A stretch of 64,000 bases of DNA from Anas platyrhynchos (Eukaryota; Chordata; Aves; Anseriformes; Anatidae). The translations under genes were made by a program, and so were the position numbers. The notes below the pieces were generated by a model, which had not been told where the DNA came from, made no database searches, and was given only the letters and a program-made list of their open reading frames with translations. The DNA lies in contig NC_092593.1 in the NCBI RefSeq assembly GCF_047663525.1, positions 22,230,001 through 22,294,000 of the forward strand, read 5' to 3'. Shown one piece after another: positions 12,750-25,774 of the stretch; the stretch's first letter is position 1; each line of letters begins with the position of its first letter.

Positions 12750-15700
12750 AAATCACAGCTTATGTTCATATTAGTTTCTGATAAGCCATATTTCTGTGAA
12801 TACAGTACTATAAACATCTAAGACACCTCATCTAAAGTCTGCTTAGCTACATTTGCACTGTCATAAAGGCATTGATTGTATTTATTTCTTTGAAAGATGC
12901 TTTGATATATTCATATTCAGAGCATTAATTTGATTCCATCAGTTTGTCCAATCAAAATGACCAACTCTGCCCTGAAAACTGAATTCGAGAGCTTAGTTCC
13001 TCCCACAAAATTTTTGCACTCAAGTCAGTGTTACTATAAAAGAGCTGTATTTGCAATCATACGTTTATGAACTTGTGGGAATCCTTCAAACATCAGGCCA
13101 TCTCTCCAGGGCTCCACTTTATATGAAGGCATCTCTGGGTCAATGCTACTGCCTGTGCCTCAGCAGAATGTTCTATAACCACTGCAATGGGAAGCTGGGT
13201 TCTACACCTGCTGACCCCATGAAATCACCCACAAACCAAAAAATCATAAGATTCAGAAAGTAATGCATTTGCAGGTAAAGAAGTACAGTTAAATTAATAG
13301 GAAACACATATATCCACCATCATTTTAATATCTGTTCTATTTTTCCTATTATCCAGCTAAAAAGATTCTAAAAGATATCTAAAAGATTTTAGATACCCAA
13401 AGTATTTTACGTATTCAAACTTCCCGTGGATGTCTACTCAAATTCAAACATCCCCTCCTTCTCCAAGGAATTCCTAACCTTCCTAGAGTCTTTATCTGGA
13501 TACTGAAGAAAATTTGACCCCCCTTAACTTACTTTTAGAGGTGTTGATGTGCTTTGGACAAGGGAAGGCAGTGCCTTTTCCTATTCAATAGATGAACAGA
13601 AATGTGTTGATAAGCTTTGCTTAATTTGCATTACTGTTAATAATTTGCTTAATTATTAACAAATCACGTTCAACACATGAAGTAAACAGTATTTCTGGCT
13701 GTTGGGAGGGGTCAGGAAGGTATTTAATTCTCAGTACTTAACTTTATCTACTCTCTAAATCCCGGTTTCATACACACAGGCAAACCATACTTCGTACAAA
13801 CAAACGATCATGCATAATTCATAGTAATTTCTTGATTTGTATGTAGCAGTACCCAGAAACCTTTGACATGAACATAGGTCTAATTGGGTTTTGAAGTATA
13901 GTGTAACATAGGCCAAATGAAACTTGACAGTTCTCCTTCTCACTGACCATTAGAGTGAAATAAGCACAAAAATTCATATAAGCAGATAATTTTCTCAGGA
14001 AGAGCAACCAAGCCTTACATCTGAGAATGCTGTGTTAAGAAAACATCTAAACACATATTACTTGTCTGCAAAAGTAGTAAGTGTACTGACCTTCGTCACT
14101 TTTCCTGCTGTGCCTTCCCCTAAAGTGCCTGTGGAGGTCAGTAATGCATAAAGTTGATAGGGGCCTGTGAACACCAGGTCCATGGAATTTACTGATGATG
14201 GAATCTTTCCTCTGCAAATGAATGAAGAAGGTCTGCTTACTGTCAACGCTTCACAAGAAACTGCTGGAGTAGTTAGCCATACCACTATAAAGAAATGTAT
14301 ACGCAAATACATATTTAGACATACACATACACTTTTTCACACAGACACTTTTAAAATCATGAAGACTGCAAATTAATTTGAAAGGAAGTCTAAGTAGAGG
14401 TCTGTCCTGGACAGCTTGCTGTCCAGCCAAATAGGAGTATTTCAAATACCATAAGGGAGAAGAGGGAGACAGGCTTACAGATTTATGAACAATAAGTGAC
14501 ATGGTTTAAGAAAATCTATGTCTTGGGGTTCCAAATATTTTTTTTGTCTATTTGTTCATCTCTTTATTTAGAGGTTAATTGCTCTATATAACCCTATATA
14601 AATGAAGTTTGGGGAGCTACTTGAATTTGACAAGATATTTGAGAGAAAAGCTATTAGCCTAATCTGATAGTTATTCCTCTTTTGAACATTTTATTCTCTC
14701 CTCATTCATGTAGATAGTTGTTATGATCAGTGTTACACATTTAGGTAGAGTGGTTTTGATTCTGTCCTTCTGTCCTCCTGACCACTAAAGAAGAAAAGCA
14801 ATCTGACTTCTATGCAGTTTGCTGTTTAACTGTACAGTGAATGTGCCCATTGCTAAGCAAACCAGCCAAACAAGCTTTTTCCAACTATTTGCATATTTGG
14901 CCCTAGAGCACAGATGTAAGGCAGCACCAAAACCTGAGAACTGTAGCCATAATACAAATAAATATTTTTTTGCTGGTTTTGTTATAAATAAAATATTAAG
15001 CAACACTTTTGTCCTCAAAGTGTACATATATAATTTTATTTCCTGGGTCTGATATAAGAAAGCACAAATAGTGAGCAGTAAAAATCTATGCACACCCTTG
15101 AACAAGCAGCTGTTGTTCCCAGTTACTTTTGGTCATGAATAGGTGCTCATTAGGCATACAAATGCATGAACTCTTTGTGTGTGAAAAGGGATAAAAGTCA
15201 GTTTACAGAAGGTAGAGTCTATCACATGGATGTTAAGAGATTTAGTCAAAATCTATGTAAGGATGTTTAAGCTTATATTCATCAGAAAAAAAAGAAAAAA
15301 GAAAAAAGCTTTCTTATCTCAATTTACTTTGGTATGTTCATGTAGAAGTAAAAACACTAACATCTTGTTCTTTTCTGCCCAGACCGATCACCATATTACG
15401 TGGTGATCTGAATTCTGTTCTGTAGTGACAGGCTGTGACCAGCTCCCTCTGAATTCTGAGGGAACTGTTTGCACACATCTGGCAGCCAAAGAGTCAGACT
15501 CCTGGATTACCAGCTACTTGTACCATGAAGACATTTTTCTTATTCAGGATTCTTGTTTTCTATAGGAGGGTGTTAATACATTCAGGAGAATTTGATTTGC
15601 TCATTTGATGTTTTTTTCTCAAGGACAAGAAGTGGTAATATTTTTTCAGGTAAGCAGCATTTGGGATTCATTTTTGGGAATCACAAGAGTGATGCTGCAA

Positions 15701-18700
15701 GATGAGATCTTTTTGTATAGTTTCCATCTATATCTCTGTTTGTATTATAGCTCTTGCAAACCTAAGCAAGGTGAAACTCACAATGAAAACTTGAGGGCTT
15801 CATCTTGAAATCAGATAACCTTACTAAATTCCACATTCTTTCATATAACTATTACAAACATAAATATTTATGCAATATATATTAATACACACACAGAGAG
15901 AAGGCAGTAAGAGAAGGAAAGTAAAGCTTCTCTTCCAATTTCTTCATAGAATGTTTACCATTGAGGTTCAAAATTCCAGTTTTTCAAAAAGGTTGAGGAG
16001 GAAAAATAAGATTTGAAAATGATAATATCAGTAGAGAAAGATCATCAAACAGAATACTGTTTGCCCAGCATCTGTTTTTCTTTATTTTGTCTGCTTTTCA
16101 ATCATTTTTGCTTACATGTGCATAAATAATTTAGAATTGTACTTTAAAATACACTAATATTCAAATGAGAAAATAGAGGGCTTTTTAAAAGCATGCAGTA
16201 ACCACAAGAAAGTAAAAAGAAATTAAATGGAATAAAATTTCCAAGGCTCTTTTCCCCCTCTTATATCAACTATCTAAGGGGTCTCTAAATTTAGCTAAAT
16301 TAAACAATAATAAACATCTGAAACTCTCTATCCTTTTCTCTTTGGGGATGTTCTCTCTTTCCTTACATGAAGGTAAATAAAGAGAGGAGGCCTTACTTTT
16401 CAATGGACACTGTATGACACAGTCTTTAGAAAAATGACGTACTTCAGTTATCTATAGAATCAGTTATGCACACTTTAGAAAGATGTAGCTGGAAGCCATT
16501 TGCAGTTCAACCTGTAACTTCGCAACATCTCCATTAATTTGCACAGAGAAGTTTTGTTTTCCATCTTTCCACCTTGATACACACTGTGAGAACGTTTATG
16601 CTTTGTCCAGAAATTTATTGTCTTCACTCCACCTTTTCCATCTTTTTTGTCAGTAATCTTTGTCCTAGTGGGAAAGCTGGTAGGGGAGGTACCTCATCAT
16701 GTTTGAGGATCATGAAGGATCATTGTATGACCGTGAAGGATCACTGTATACTCCTAGAACAAAAGACAAACAACCTATACTGAAGTATTTGGTCAAAGGA
16801 GCAAGCTGGTTTTCCTTCCTGCAAGCACAAAATATTTCGATCACAAAAAGTAGTACATGACTTTTGCTGGAGACTCCTTCAGAGCCTTTACCATAGCTAT
16901 TTCCCTTCCACAGAAAGCGATGATGACCTGCAAATATGTTTCTGTGTCTATACAAAAATGTGAAATTTACTGTGCATATCTGACATAGATATAGCATATT
17001 AGGCAATCACAGAAAATTCCCTTCTAGTTGTTAGGAGAATCCAAGAGAGAGAAAGAGGCTAAAGGCTTGGCTGCAGGCTTGATGAAGCACCTTCATGTTA
17101 CAAGAACTGCATATCTAGCCCTCCCACTGAAGAAATATATGAAAGGATGCAGGGATAGATGGTCTTCATCATCCTTTGTCTGGTAGTTCCTTTTAGTACT
17201 TACAGAAGGTCTAAATGGTAATGCCAAATAGCAACAAGGAGAGAGCAGTACCCATAGCCTGCTAGTCACATGCTTGTTCAGTCTTACATTCCCATCTTAT
17301 GGTGGAGCGAGTCATCACTAGTCAGCTCCATAGGGTACATTTATGGCAAAAGGTTTCTCCTTCAAATGCAGAAACAGTGCCTGTGAACATCCCTTCCACT
17401 GAGTGTACCTGAAGTAGATTCGTTCCATATTCCAGATTCACCATCTTTTGTATAAGTAGCACCTGTATGTGTGTTTAACACAATGAAGGTAGAGGCTTCT
17501 AGAAGCCTGAAACAAGATCTGAACCACAGACACAAAAACAAGAGCAAACAAAAATAAAATAAAAACACCACAAACCATAAAAAATCAAAACAAATTAAAA
17601 AATACACACCACACTCAGTGTCCCATCTTCCCCTCTTTTGATGTTTTTAGCAGTCACTTAGCCCAGTATCTCCAAAACTTCCAGTGACAACTTGAAGGAC
17701 AAGAGGAAAACAGATAAAAACAGACTTCTAACATTGGTCTCAAGTCCATGATCAGCCTGCGGTTAGAATATACTTTAGAATAATTTCAATATTTCATCAC
17801 TAGCATTTTGAAAGAATACAGAAGGATTCTTCATTTAGGCTCTTGATCATGGCAGAGAAACAAATGCATTTTTCACTAATTCATATGTCGCTGACTTTCA
17901 GAGGAGACTTCTGAATCTTCCTCAAGGCAGAGGTCAGGAGAACAGACATCCAAAATCCAACATTCTCAGATGAGCTACTCTCTCTTTATATTTCAAGCAA
18001 TGAAAGACTTTTTGTTACGCTTTTTATTCTCACATTGCAGAACACTCAGGAATATACATCAGTAAATGTTTATTCAGTTTGTATTTTGACTATATACTGG
18101 GATTAGTGCTCCAAACTATTGACATTGATCAACACATAATTATTGTTCATAAACAATGGAAATTCTTAATTTATCCATATCCTGGAAAGGAATTTGAAGA
18201 TGAAACCTAAGAATGACTTTGTTTTTAAAAAAGCTATCCTGCTTAATCTGAAAGATACAGCATAATTATTGCATTAAGATTCATTAGAGATTAAGCAGGT
18301 AATCCACAGAGATTATTCCATAGTTTTTCTGTAGCTGCCATTTATTAAATGTTCCATCTCATGAACCATTAATTTATTATTATTATTTTTTTAAGTACTC
18401 TTTTATTTCCTTTAAATTTACCTAGAAGTTTATTAGGTTCAGTCTGTACAGCATACATTTAAAACATTCCCAGTGGAGAAGCATAACACATTTGAAATCT
18501 ATATTTGATCTGACAACAGCAGCACCATGTTTGAATTAGAAACAGATTAGACATAATTGAAGATAAAGAGGACACAAGCATCACTCCCATTTTGGTGGAA
18601 TGGGCTTTAAATTATCAGATTCATCCAGAATACATTACTGAGAAACATTGAATTGTTATCTTTAGACAGCCTTTTCTAAGAGTTTACAATTTCTCAGTTC

Positions 18701-20277
18701 AGTGAAGCTTGCCACCAGCTTGTTATCAGAACAAAAAACGAAAAATCATTTGGTTCAGAGCACAGAACTGATCTCACCTCCAAAAGTACACGTTTTCTTC
18801 TGATAACAGACACTTCATTGGACTGCAGAGGTAGCACTTCATGGTTACAGTGAAGTCAATCTTTTTAAGATTCTTCCACTTTTCAGGTAATTCCTAACAA
18901 CATTACAAGTAGATATTGTTTGTCATTTTGCAGAGCCAACGGCTCTCCCCACACAGAAACACACATACACATGCTTACATTCCCCACTCTTTTTTTTTTT
19001 TTTTTAAATCAGTAGTTGATTTTGTGACATTCTTTTGCCATGTCTTTTTGTGGTGACAAATGTGGACTCGTTGTCCAGGGTAATTTGCAAAATGCAATTT
19101 AGACAAAAGATTAAAGTTTAAAATTTCTGATATTTTCTAGTTAGAACATATTTATCTACATTAAATTTGGAAATAAACCTCAGCAATAAAAAGAACACCA
19201 CAGCAACACAACTCACTATAAAATAGTTTTGAGAAGCATGTTATTAATTTAAACCTCCCCTCAGAAAGAGTTCAAAAATGCACACAGTGATAACTGAATG
19301 TATTGGTAGGTCCTGATCTCAGTGTTAAATACTTTCAGAAACCTGCCTAGCTTTCAGCAGTCGCATACTTGGTCTCAGCCTGATCCTCCCAAAAGTCATA
19401 TTCCTTACCCAGCTTTTAGACGTCCCAAAGTCTCTACAAGAAATACATGTAGCTGACAAAATAGTCAGCAGTGAGTGCCATTGAATACAGACAAGGACTT
19501 GATGACAGCTTGCCTAATTAGACACTGTAGTTTAAAGGCCATCACACACAGATAAAGGTGTTTTTGTTGTCATTTTGGAAAACTTTTATAGGACTTTTGC
19601 AAACATTTGAGTTTACTTTGAATCTTAGTCTACATAATCCCACAATTCTGTGATACAGTTGAACTTCATTACCTCCTTGCAAGTCATATTGCTCAAAAAG
19701 GTTTCCTATCATTATTTGAAGCAAGTTTTGACACAGCTGACTAGAGGCTTAATAAACACAAGCAATCCTTTGATAATGCATTCATAAGTAAGAACACAAC
19801 GAAATATCTATCTATGAACTGTACTTTGAAAAGGATATTTCCATGGTAAACTTTACTTTTTAACTGCCTTAAGAGGAAAAAAAAAATACAATTTAAAAGT
19901 AAGGAAATTATTTGGAAAAAGTTCCCCATTTTCATATGCAATGTAAGTCTTTTACTTCCTGAAAATCATGCCAGGGGAAAACAAAACAAAACACCTACAC
20001 AAACACCGTTAGTCATTTGGATAAAATCAGGTTGAAAGCAAAGATCCGATTCATAGAGAACTAGTGTTTTACATATTAAAACCATCGAATTTTGTAATGG
20101 TGCCATTTGTACTGCTTTAACTTTTGGTCTGTCAACACTTCCCTAATTAAAGGTGTATTAGGGAGTATGGCTCAAATTTCAAGAAGATCACCTTCAATTT
20201 GCATGTACCATCTGAAACCATTCCTACACACGTGCAAACAGGCACATACACAACAGTGAACAGCAAGGGCTATCTGC

Positions 20278-20600
20278 TTCCCAAGGAGAGGTGAGCCAGG
20301 AACAGGAGGGACCCAGCATGAGCAAAGCCCTTACCAGCCAAGGGAATAGTCCCACTACGTGAAGGTCTATCAAGGAGACAACCTACTTCAACCATAGGTC
20401 CAAGGACCATTCTGGATAGTCTATCCAGAAGGCAGCACCAGAAACAGGCTTGAAAGCAGTACTGTATAGCTCACATCAAGACTGAAGTCCCAGGGTTGAG
20501 CTTAAGAGGAGCCCCTGGGTGTGGGGTGGAGACCCCACATGGGGATGGACATAACCATTAAGGGCTTATTAGTGCACTCTTGATGGTTCGCACACAAGCT
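20278..20600. repeat. Unidentified GC-richer block with two small hairpins
   Basis: More GC-rich than its surroundings and containing two exact short hairpins: TTCTGGATA-GTC-TATCCAGAA (20410-20430) and GTGGGGT-GGAG-ACCCCAC (20521-20538). The wording (AAGGCAGCACCAGAAAC, GAGGAGCCCCTGGG) feels like a dispersed avian repeat, perhaps an LTR fragment, but I cannot name it and see no paired copy in the window. Confidence 0.35.
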
Positions 20601-20724
20601 AAGTCATTAAGCTGATAATTACCTGATCTGCCTGTGCAAACAAGGAATACCCCGATCCTACAACATTTAAATTTCTCAGTTGATTTTTAGAGGATAAAGA
20701 TTTATCCTGTCTCTGGTTATGCAA

Positions 20725-20790
20725 ACAAACAAAAAAAAAAAAAAAAAAAAGGCAGCAACAACAACAAAACAACAACGAAAAACAACTAAA
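20725..20790 (+). repeat. Poly(A) plus AAC-rich tract
   Basis: CAAACAAAC leads into an A run of about 20, then CAACAACAACAAAACAACAAC. It could be the degraded tail of an insertion whose body is the block on its left (20.28-20.60 kb), though the two are separated by about 120 bp. Confidence 0.75.
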
Positions 20791-21674
20791 AGCTATTCAT
20801 TTCAACAGAGACAGAATTGAGAACACTTTTAAGACTTTGAGGCCTTATGTATGAAAACTAAAACCAAAAGCACCCTGTAAGCTTCTTAGCTAAAATCAGA
20901 TAGAAAACAAAATTTCAGGTAACCAGAAATATTCATTTTACAAAAATTATTATTGTTCTGGTGGGGAAGTAGAGGGAATTGACCTTACAACAGTTTTGCT
21001 TAAAAAATGTGCATATATGAAACCACAGCAGTGCACTGCCCTGGGTTTCATGCATTCATTTGGAAGGTGAGAAAGCCCCAAGGCCAAAGTTCTGCTCTAA
21101 AACAGACACTGTGGATTATGTTCATGATCTCTCACATCCCACCTTGAATGCCCTGACCAAGAATCTTTGCCTATTTGAGACATGTCACCCCTCAGTGTCA
21201 CCCAACTCTGCTCTTATTCCCAAAGACTGGAGAGGAGCTGGGGTTATGTTAGTGCTGTGGATTTCGGGTTTAATTGCAATGCAAGCACAACCATAAAAAC
21301 AAAAGTAAAAAATCCCCAATGTACCTTCTAGTACACATCTATGCAACCTGGAAATCCTATTCAGTGGAAGGCAGAACACACAAGCTAATAAGCCTATCTG
21401 GCCTTTAAATCTGCTATTAATAAAGGAGATATAAAGTTAAAAAAATGTCTTAAACTGTCTTTAGCTTACGACTACTTGTGCGAAAACACTACTTCCCACT
21501 GACAAATCATTTTTTTTCTCCTAAACATTTTAATTGATTCCTAGGAGGACAATGATGGCACAGCATTGATAAACGCTTCTCATTAAATCTCTTGAATGAA
21601 ACTTGAGAACATCGAGAAAAATTTATGATGTCCTTACTGTAGACCCAAATAAATCAACAGAATAATTCTGTATT

Positions 21675-21719
21675 TATATATATATGTTTGTATATATCTA
21701 TCTATCTATATATATATAG
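21675..21719 (+). repeat. TA-rich microsatellite
   Basis: Alternating TA with embedded TATC units (CTATCTATCTATATATATAT). It lies about 160 bp downstream of the EMMGHLMA relic exon. Confidence 0.85.
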
Positions 21720-21876
21720 TAAAAGAAGTGTCCAAAGTAAACATCTCCACAGGGGAAAAAGAGATTAAAAAAAAAATAAATAAAAGCTCATAAAAAAAAA
21801 TATTTTTTTTTATTTTTGTTACAGCTCTTATTCAAGTATTTTTCAAAGCTTTATATGTGTTATGTCAGATCCTTAC

Positions 21877-22025
21877 CTCCAGATCTGCAGAAAATCCTTG
21901 CCTCCAAGTTCTGGTACCTACCATCCTGAAAAGATCTGAAAAGGTCAGTTTCAAGACTTTGAACACATCATCTTTGGAGTCCTGGTCTTCTGTGGCCATT
22001 AGATGTCCCATCATTTCACCTAAAG
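21877..22025 (-). pseudogene. Dynein heavy chain relic exon (EMMGHLMA)
   Basis: The minus strand has an AG acceptor at 22026-22027 and a strong GAG/GTAAGG donor. The 149-nt exon begins with two bases of a split codon, stays open and reads LGEMMGHLMATEDQ, then DDVFKVLKLTFSDLF, ending SADLE. DNAH9/11/17 have LVxxMGHLMAVKxRQxxTDxMFEPLKxTIELL...QLxE here. Spacing between MGHLMA, the D-x-F-x-x-LK block and the terminal L-E is close to normal, and the donor falls at the E codon. Several conserved residues are changed (K-x-R-Q to E-D-Q-D). The open frame alone does not show the exon is used. Confidence 0.75.
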
Positions 22026-25000
22026 CTGTTCACCTTCCTTTTTACGCTTTCTTATTCAAACCTCTCTTAGTTTCATTCATGAGTCTCTCCATTTCGTAAC
22101 ACTAATAATACGTAACATGAGCAAATGTCAAGTTAATTAGCACAGAGCACCTGAAAACTTAAGGCAAACCATACACATCAATTATATTAATGAACAAATA
22201 AATGCAATCAAATCAAACATAGAAGCATTGTGTTGGTGCTTAGTTGGTGGGCTCCTTTTCCCCTCTATTTAAACAAGATGAGAAATACATTTCACATGCT
22301 TGATGAGATGCACTTGAGAAATATCATGAACTCATTTACACTTGCCCATCTCTTCACTTGCTGTTTCTACTGCACATGATTCAAGTAATAATCCTGTTCA
22401 GGTTCTCAGTGTTGCAGAATTGGGGCAGAGGAGTGCTGTCTGGCTGCAGGAAATAGTTCAGATCTGAGGTGATGGGTACAGCACTGCAATCCATGTCAAC
22501 CTTTTAGAAGAGTCCAAGATTAACATCCATTTCAAAGAGCTTTTCTCCCAGAGAGATCTTCAGCATACCTTACACAGCCAAATTGCTGTCTAGACACTCT
22601 CATGCTCTAAACACTCCTGATCTAGCTTTCCAGCATGGTCAAAACACTGCCATTTTGAAGTGCATTTTACAAATAAATTTATACCAAAAATGAGATAGAA
22701 ACATTGAAAGTTCTTCATATAGTACTGTAAGCCAAACCCATGACAAATAGTGAGTCCACATCAATCAAAGAATAAATCACTATTTCTAAGATATTTTGAA
22801 CATCTTAAGAACATCAAGTTTTTGGTTTTTTTTTGAGCTTGATGCTTATCCAGATGAATTTGAAGACCAAAGAAGCCTTTTATCCCAAGGATGCATCCAA
22901 GGTACCAGGAAAGACCCATGTCTGCAAAGACTCTCCCTTGTCTGATAGCTAAAAGGGCTTGAATTGACTTCAAGAGATCCTTCAATCCCCCCTTCTGAAT
23001 TAAAATAAAAAATATGTATATACATAAACACATATACAGATATATATATGTATGTGTTTATGTACGTACGCAAATGAATCAGAAACCAGAGAAACTTGCC
23101 TAAGGGAATTACCTGAGCTGTTTTCCTTAAAAAAATTCAGCTCTGTTATTTTTATATTAAATTCACCAATGGTATTTAAAAGGCTTGTGGTCAATTTGGT
23201 TTGAAAGAACTACTAAAAAAAATCTTCTGATTTTTAGATTCACTAACTTCTTCAGAATATTTGGCTAATATTGGCTCTAAAGAAAGAAGAAAAACAAACA
23301 AACAAACAAACAAACACCAACAAACAGTAGGTCTTAAACAAATCACCAAAACATATTTCCTTAACAGGTAAGAGAAAGAAGAAACCTCTGCAAAAAGTGA
23401 ACTATCTGTTCTTTAGAATACTTCACATCTTGTGAAAACATTTTGGAAGCGCATTATTTTCATAGAAATCCTGCTCCCCTCTACTAAGAATTCTGCTCTG
23501 CTCATCCATAGAGCAGAAACTGCTTCATGCATCCAGTTTTATAATCTATCCATAAGTAGCACTATTTGTTCAAGTCACTTTGACACTCCAGAACATAAAC
23601 AGTGATCAAGTTCCCTTTCTTCATAGCTACTTATTTCTTCCAGGGCATCCATCTAATCTATATCATGCTAAATTAACACCTCAAATTGAAAAGGCAGTGG
23701 AGACAAAAATTAAATCAAAGAAAGATGTCCTAAAAGCCAAGCCACGTGCCACGACCCAAGGTACTATACTGATGGCAATCACAAGTATAACTTGTCAGTT
23801 AGTAGAAAGTTCCCTGTCTGCTCCTTGGAACATGTTAATGGGAAATGACTGCTTGGATTCATATTTCTCAAGTATTATAATTTCTATTTCACACATCATA
23901 CTAACATCAAAAATTCAAAGTACTTACTGTCATCAGCTAGACACAAAACAGTGCACTTGCTATTACTCACATTCTCCAACATGTTGATTTAAATTACAAC
24001 GCTTGCTAGTGAGACGGGTTGTGATTCAGATTCTGAGGGCTGTCAGTGTAACTTTCTAGTAGACCTCAAAAAATTGGAATCTTGATTCGAGGCATCTTCA
24101 CCAAGTTTCCTTTATCTCATTAACAGATTTTTAATGCCACAGAGAGATGATGAAAGTACTTCTACTGACTGGGCTGTTATGGCTAGTAGAGAATTCAATG
24201 GGACTCAGAAACCCCACCTTTTCTAAATCTGGGGTTGAAGAAATTGCTTTGCAGGCAAAGGTAATGGACTCAGTAAAGACCAGAGTAAAACTGTGGGCTG
24301 TTCCTGTTTCTAAAGGTACAGAGAAAGCACGCTTTACAAATACAAGCCATTCCAAATACCATAATCTCCATTTCCACAGACTGCAGCACTTGGTGGAGGA
24401 AGAAGAAAAAGGAAATTCAGAAGTTATAGAGTACAGATTATGCAAACTTGGCTCTCTATGTCTGAGAACACAGTTTAGGACATTCATTTCCTCCATTTGC
24501 TCTTTGGTCCTAGGTACAAAAAAAAAGCCAGTCCAGGAGCGAGTGACAGGCTCATAAAGAACAGGGTAAATCCTCCTGTCCACTCAACAGGTAATGCTGC
24601 TTTCTGATATCCCCAAACCTTCATATCCGTGCTGCCGAGTACTGTAGAATAAGTAGCCATGAATTTCAGAGAAAAATCAAGCTGGCAAAAGCCAGAAGAA
24701 TTTCAGGAACAGAGGTTCTGGACCATTTTGTTTGCTCCAGCCCTCTTCCGTCTTTTCCTTTACTATTTCCTGGACTCCTTTCTCCAACTACTCCTTTTTA
24801 TACTCCACTCTGTCCTCTCAACCCATTCTCAACTGTTATTTTACCCTTTGTTTCTTTTCACTGTTATGCATTATAACCAATTTATAATTAATCTGGTTTT
24901 CCCTAGAGTCTGTTTAACTGTGATATTTTGATACATTTATTTATTTAAGTTTGTTTCTATCTCATAAAAAGAGTTTGAAAAAATGGATAAAGTTTTTTTC

Positions 25001-25774
25001 ACGTCCAACTAGTCTGGCAAAAACAGTCTTGCAAAAAAAACTTGCATTAACATTACATCTCTAAAAAAAAAAGTGTTTATTTCATTCACAAACCACTTCT
25101 GTCTCCTGTCTATGGACACAGCCCTCTAATAGTCTCCTAATATAAGCTCAGTGGTACTTGCAGATGTGGAAGCAGAAACAGCACCAGGTATCCTGATGAC
25201 AAGACACCAAGAGACCAAACATTCAACTAACAATCATAAGGAAACAAACAGTTCTTGAGAAAGATACAGTCTGGAATATAGCTGTAGAAGAAGACAGTTG
25301 ATGCCAAATCCTCAGTAACACATACAGTGTAAAGCCACACAGTGCCTGTGGAAAACACACAAGCAAAAATGGACGGTAAATCCATGAACAAGCCTTGCAG
25401 ATCATCCAGCCGCAGACTTCTGTGTGTACTGCCAAGGTGAACTCAATTGGGCAAGTGAATCAAAAAGTTTAAAAAAAAAAAAAAGTTAGCCAATATAGCC
25501 AGTATCATTTAAAGAATATGTGCTGGTTGCTGAAAGAAATTACTAGACACATTCATAACACAAGAAGAGAGACAGAAGTTAAGGACAGCAGAAAATGACA
25601 GCTCACAGTGAATAGATGGGAAAAGCCTCATCGCTTCTCTTGAGATGTTAGCCTTCGTGGCATAAAACACTGGATAGGGGTGACTCGGGTGGGAAAACAA
25701 TTACATTCAAATGCTTAGAGGGAAGGTCAACTTAAAAACAAACAACAAAAAAAAAGTAGCAAAAGTAACAATAC
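22026..25774. other. Sequence between two relic exons, no secure feature
   Basis: About 200 dynein residues (including the YLWVDDR and RPFKQ-KKW blocks) are expected here. Only mutually inconsistent weak matches were seen near 23.95 and 24.4 kb. Opposite-strand open frames of 136 codons (24147-24557, +) and 150 codons (24131-24583, -) overlap almost completely. Neither has recognisable homology. Confidence 0.5.
23289..23318 (+). repeat. (AAAC)n microsatellite
   Basis: Six or seven tandem AAAC units. No gene significance seen. Confidence 0.85.

Larger units (their letters stand above)
10746..21674. other. AT-rich sequence within the dynein relic, no secure exon
   Basis: The middle of the tail (roughly 450 residues) should lie here but nothing convincing was found, so these exons have been deleted or have decayed. 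An exon-like segment at 14091-14211 (minus) has good splice signals but no recognised product. Weak dynein-like matches at 19.6 and 20.65 kb contradict each other in order and were rejected. Confidence 0.5.

Noticed and set aside
16790..16930. Minus-strand IAFCGRE...VKALKE resembling GIAFxRLEEGYENALK
   Set aside because: A stop follows closely, the preceding WW-T block is missing and the position is far from the 2.8 kb exon it should adjoin. Not better than chance.
19542..20680. Two weak dynein-like segments (19.6 kb, LLQIMIGNLFEQYD; 20.65 kb, NQLRNLN)
   Set aside because: They would correspond to protein regions in the reverse of the required order, so at least one is false and neither is strong.
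22480..22570. Minus-strand KLFEMDV, resembling dynein KLFEVTVPDY
   Set aside because: It lies upstream of the 21.9 kb exon although the motif comes later in the protein. Short match, stop soon after.
22800..23033. Minus-strand GLKDLLKSIQALLAIRQGR, resembling the dynein MGHLLAVRxR block
   Set aside because: The true counterpart is the much better exon at 21877-22025. A second copy upstream would break the order, so this is a chance match.
23930..24509. Weak dynein-like segments at 23.95 kb (LCLADD before GTAAGT) and 24.4 kb (TKEQMEEM)
   Set aside because: They are in the wrong order relative to each other and supported by few residues. Kept only as a note.
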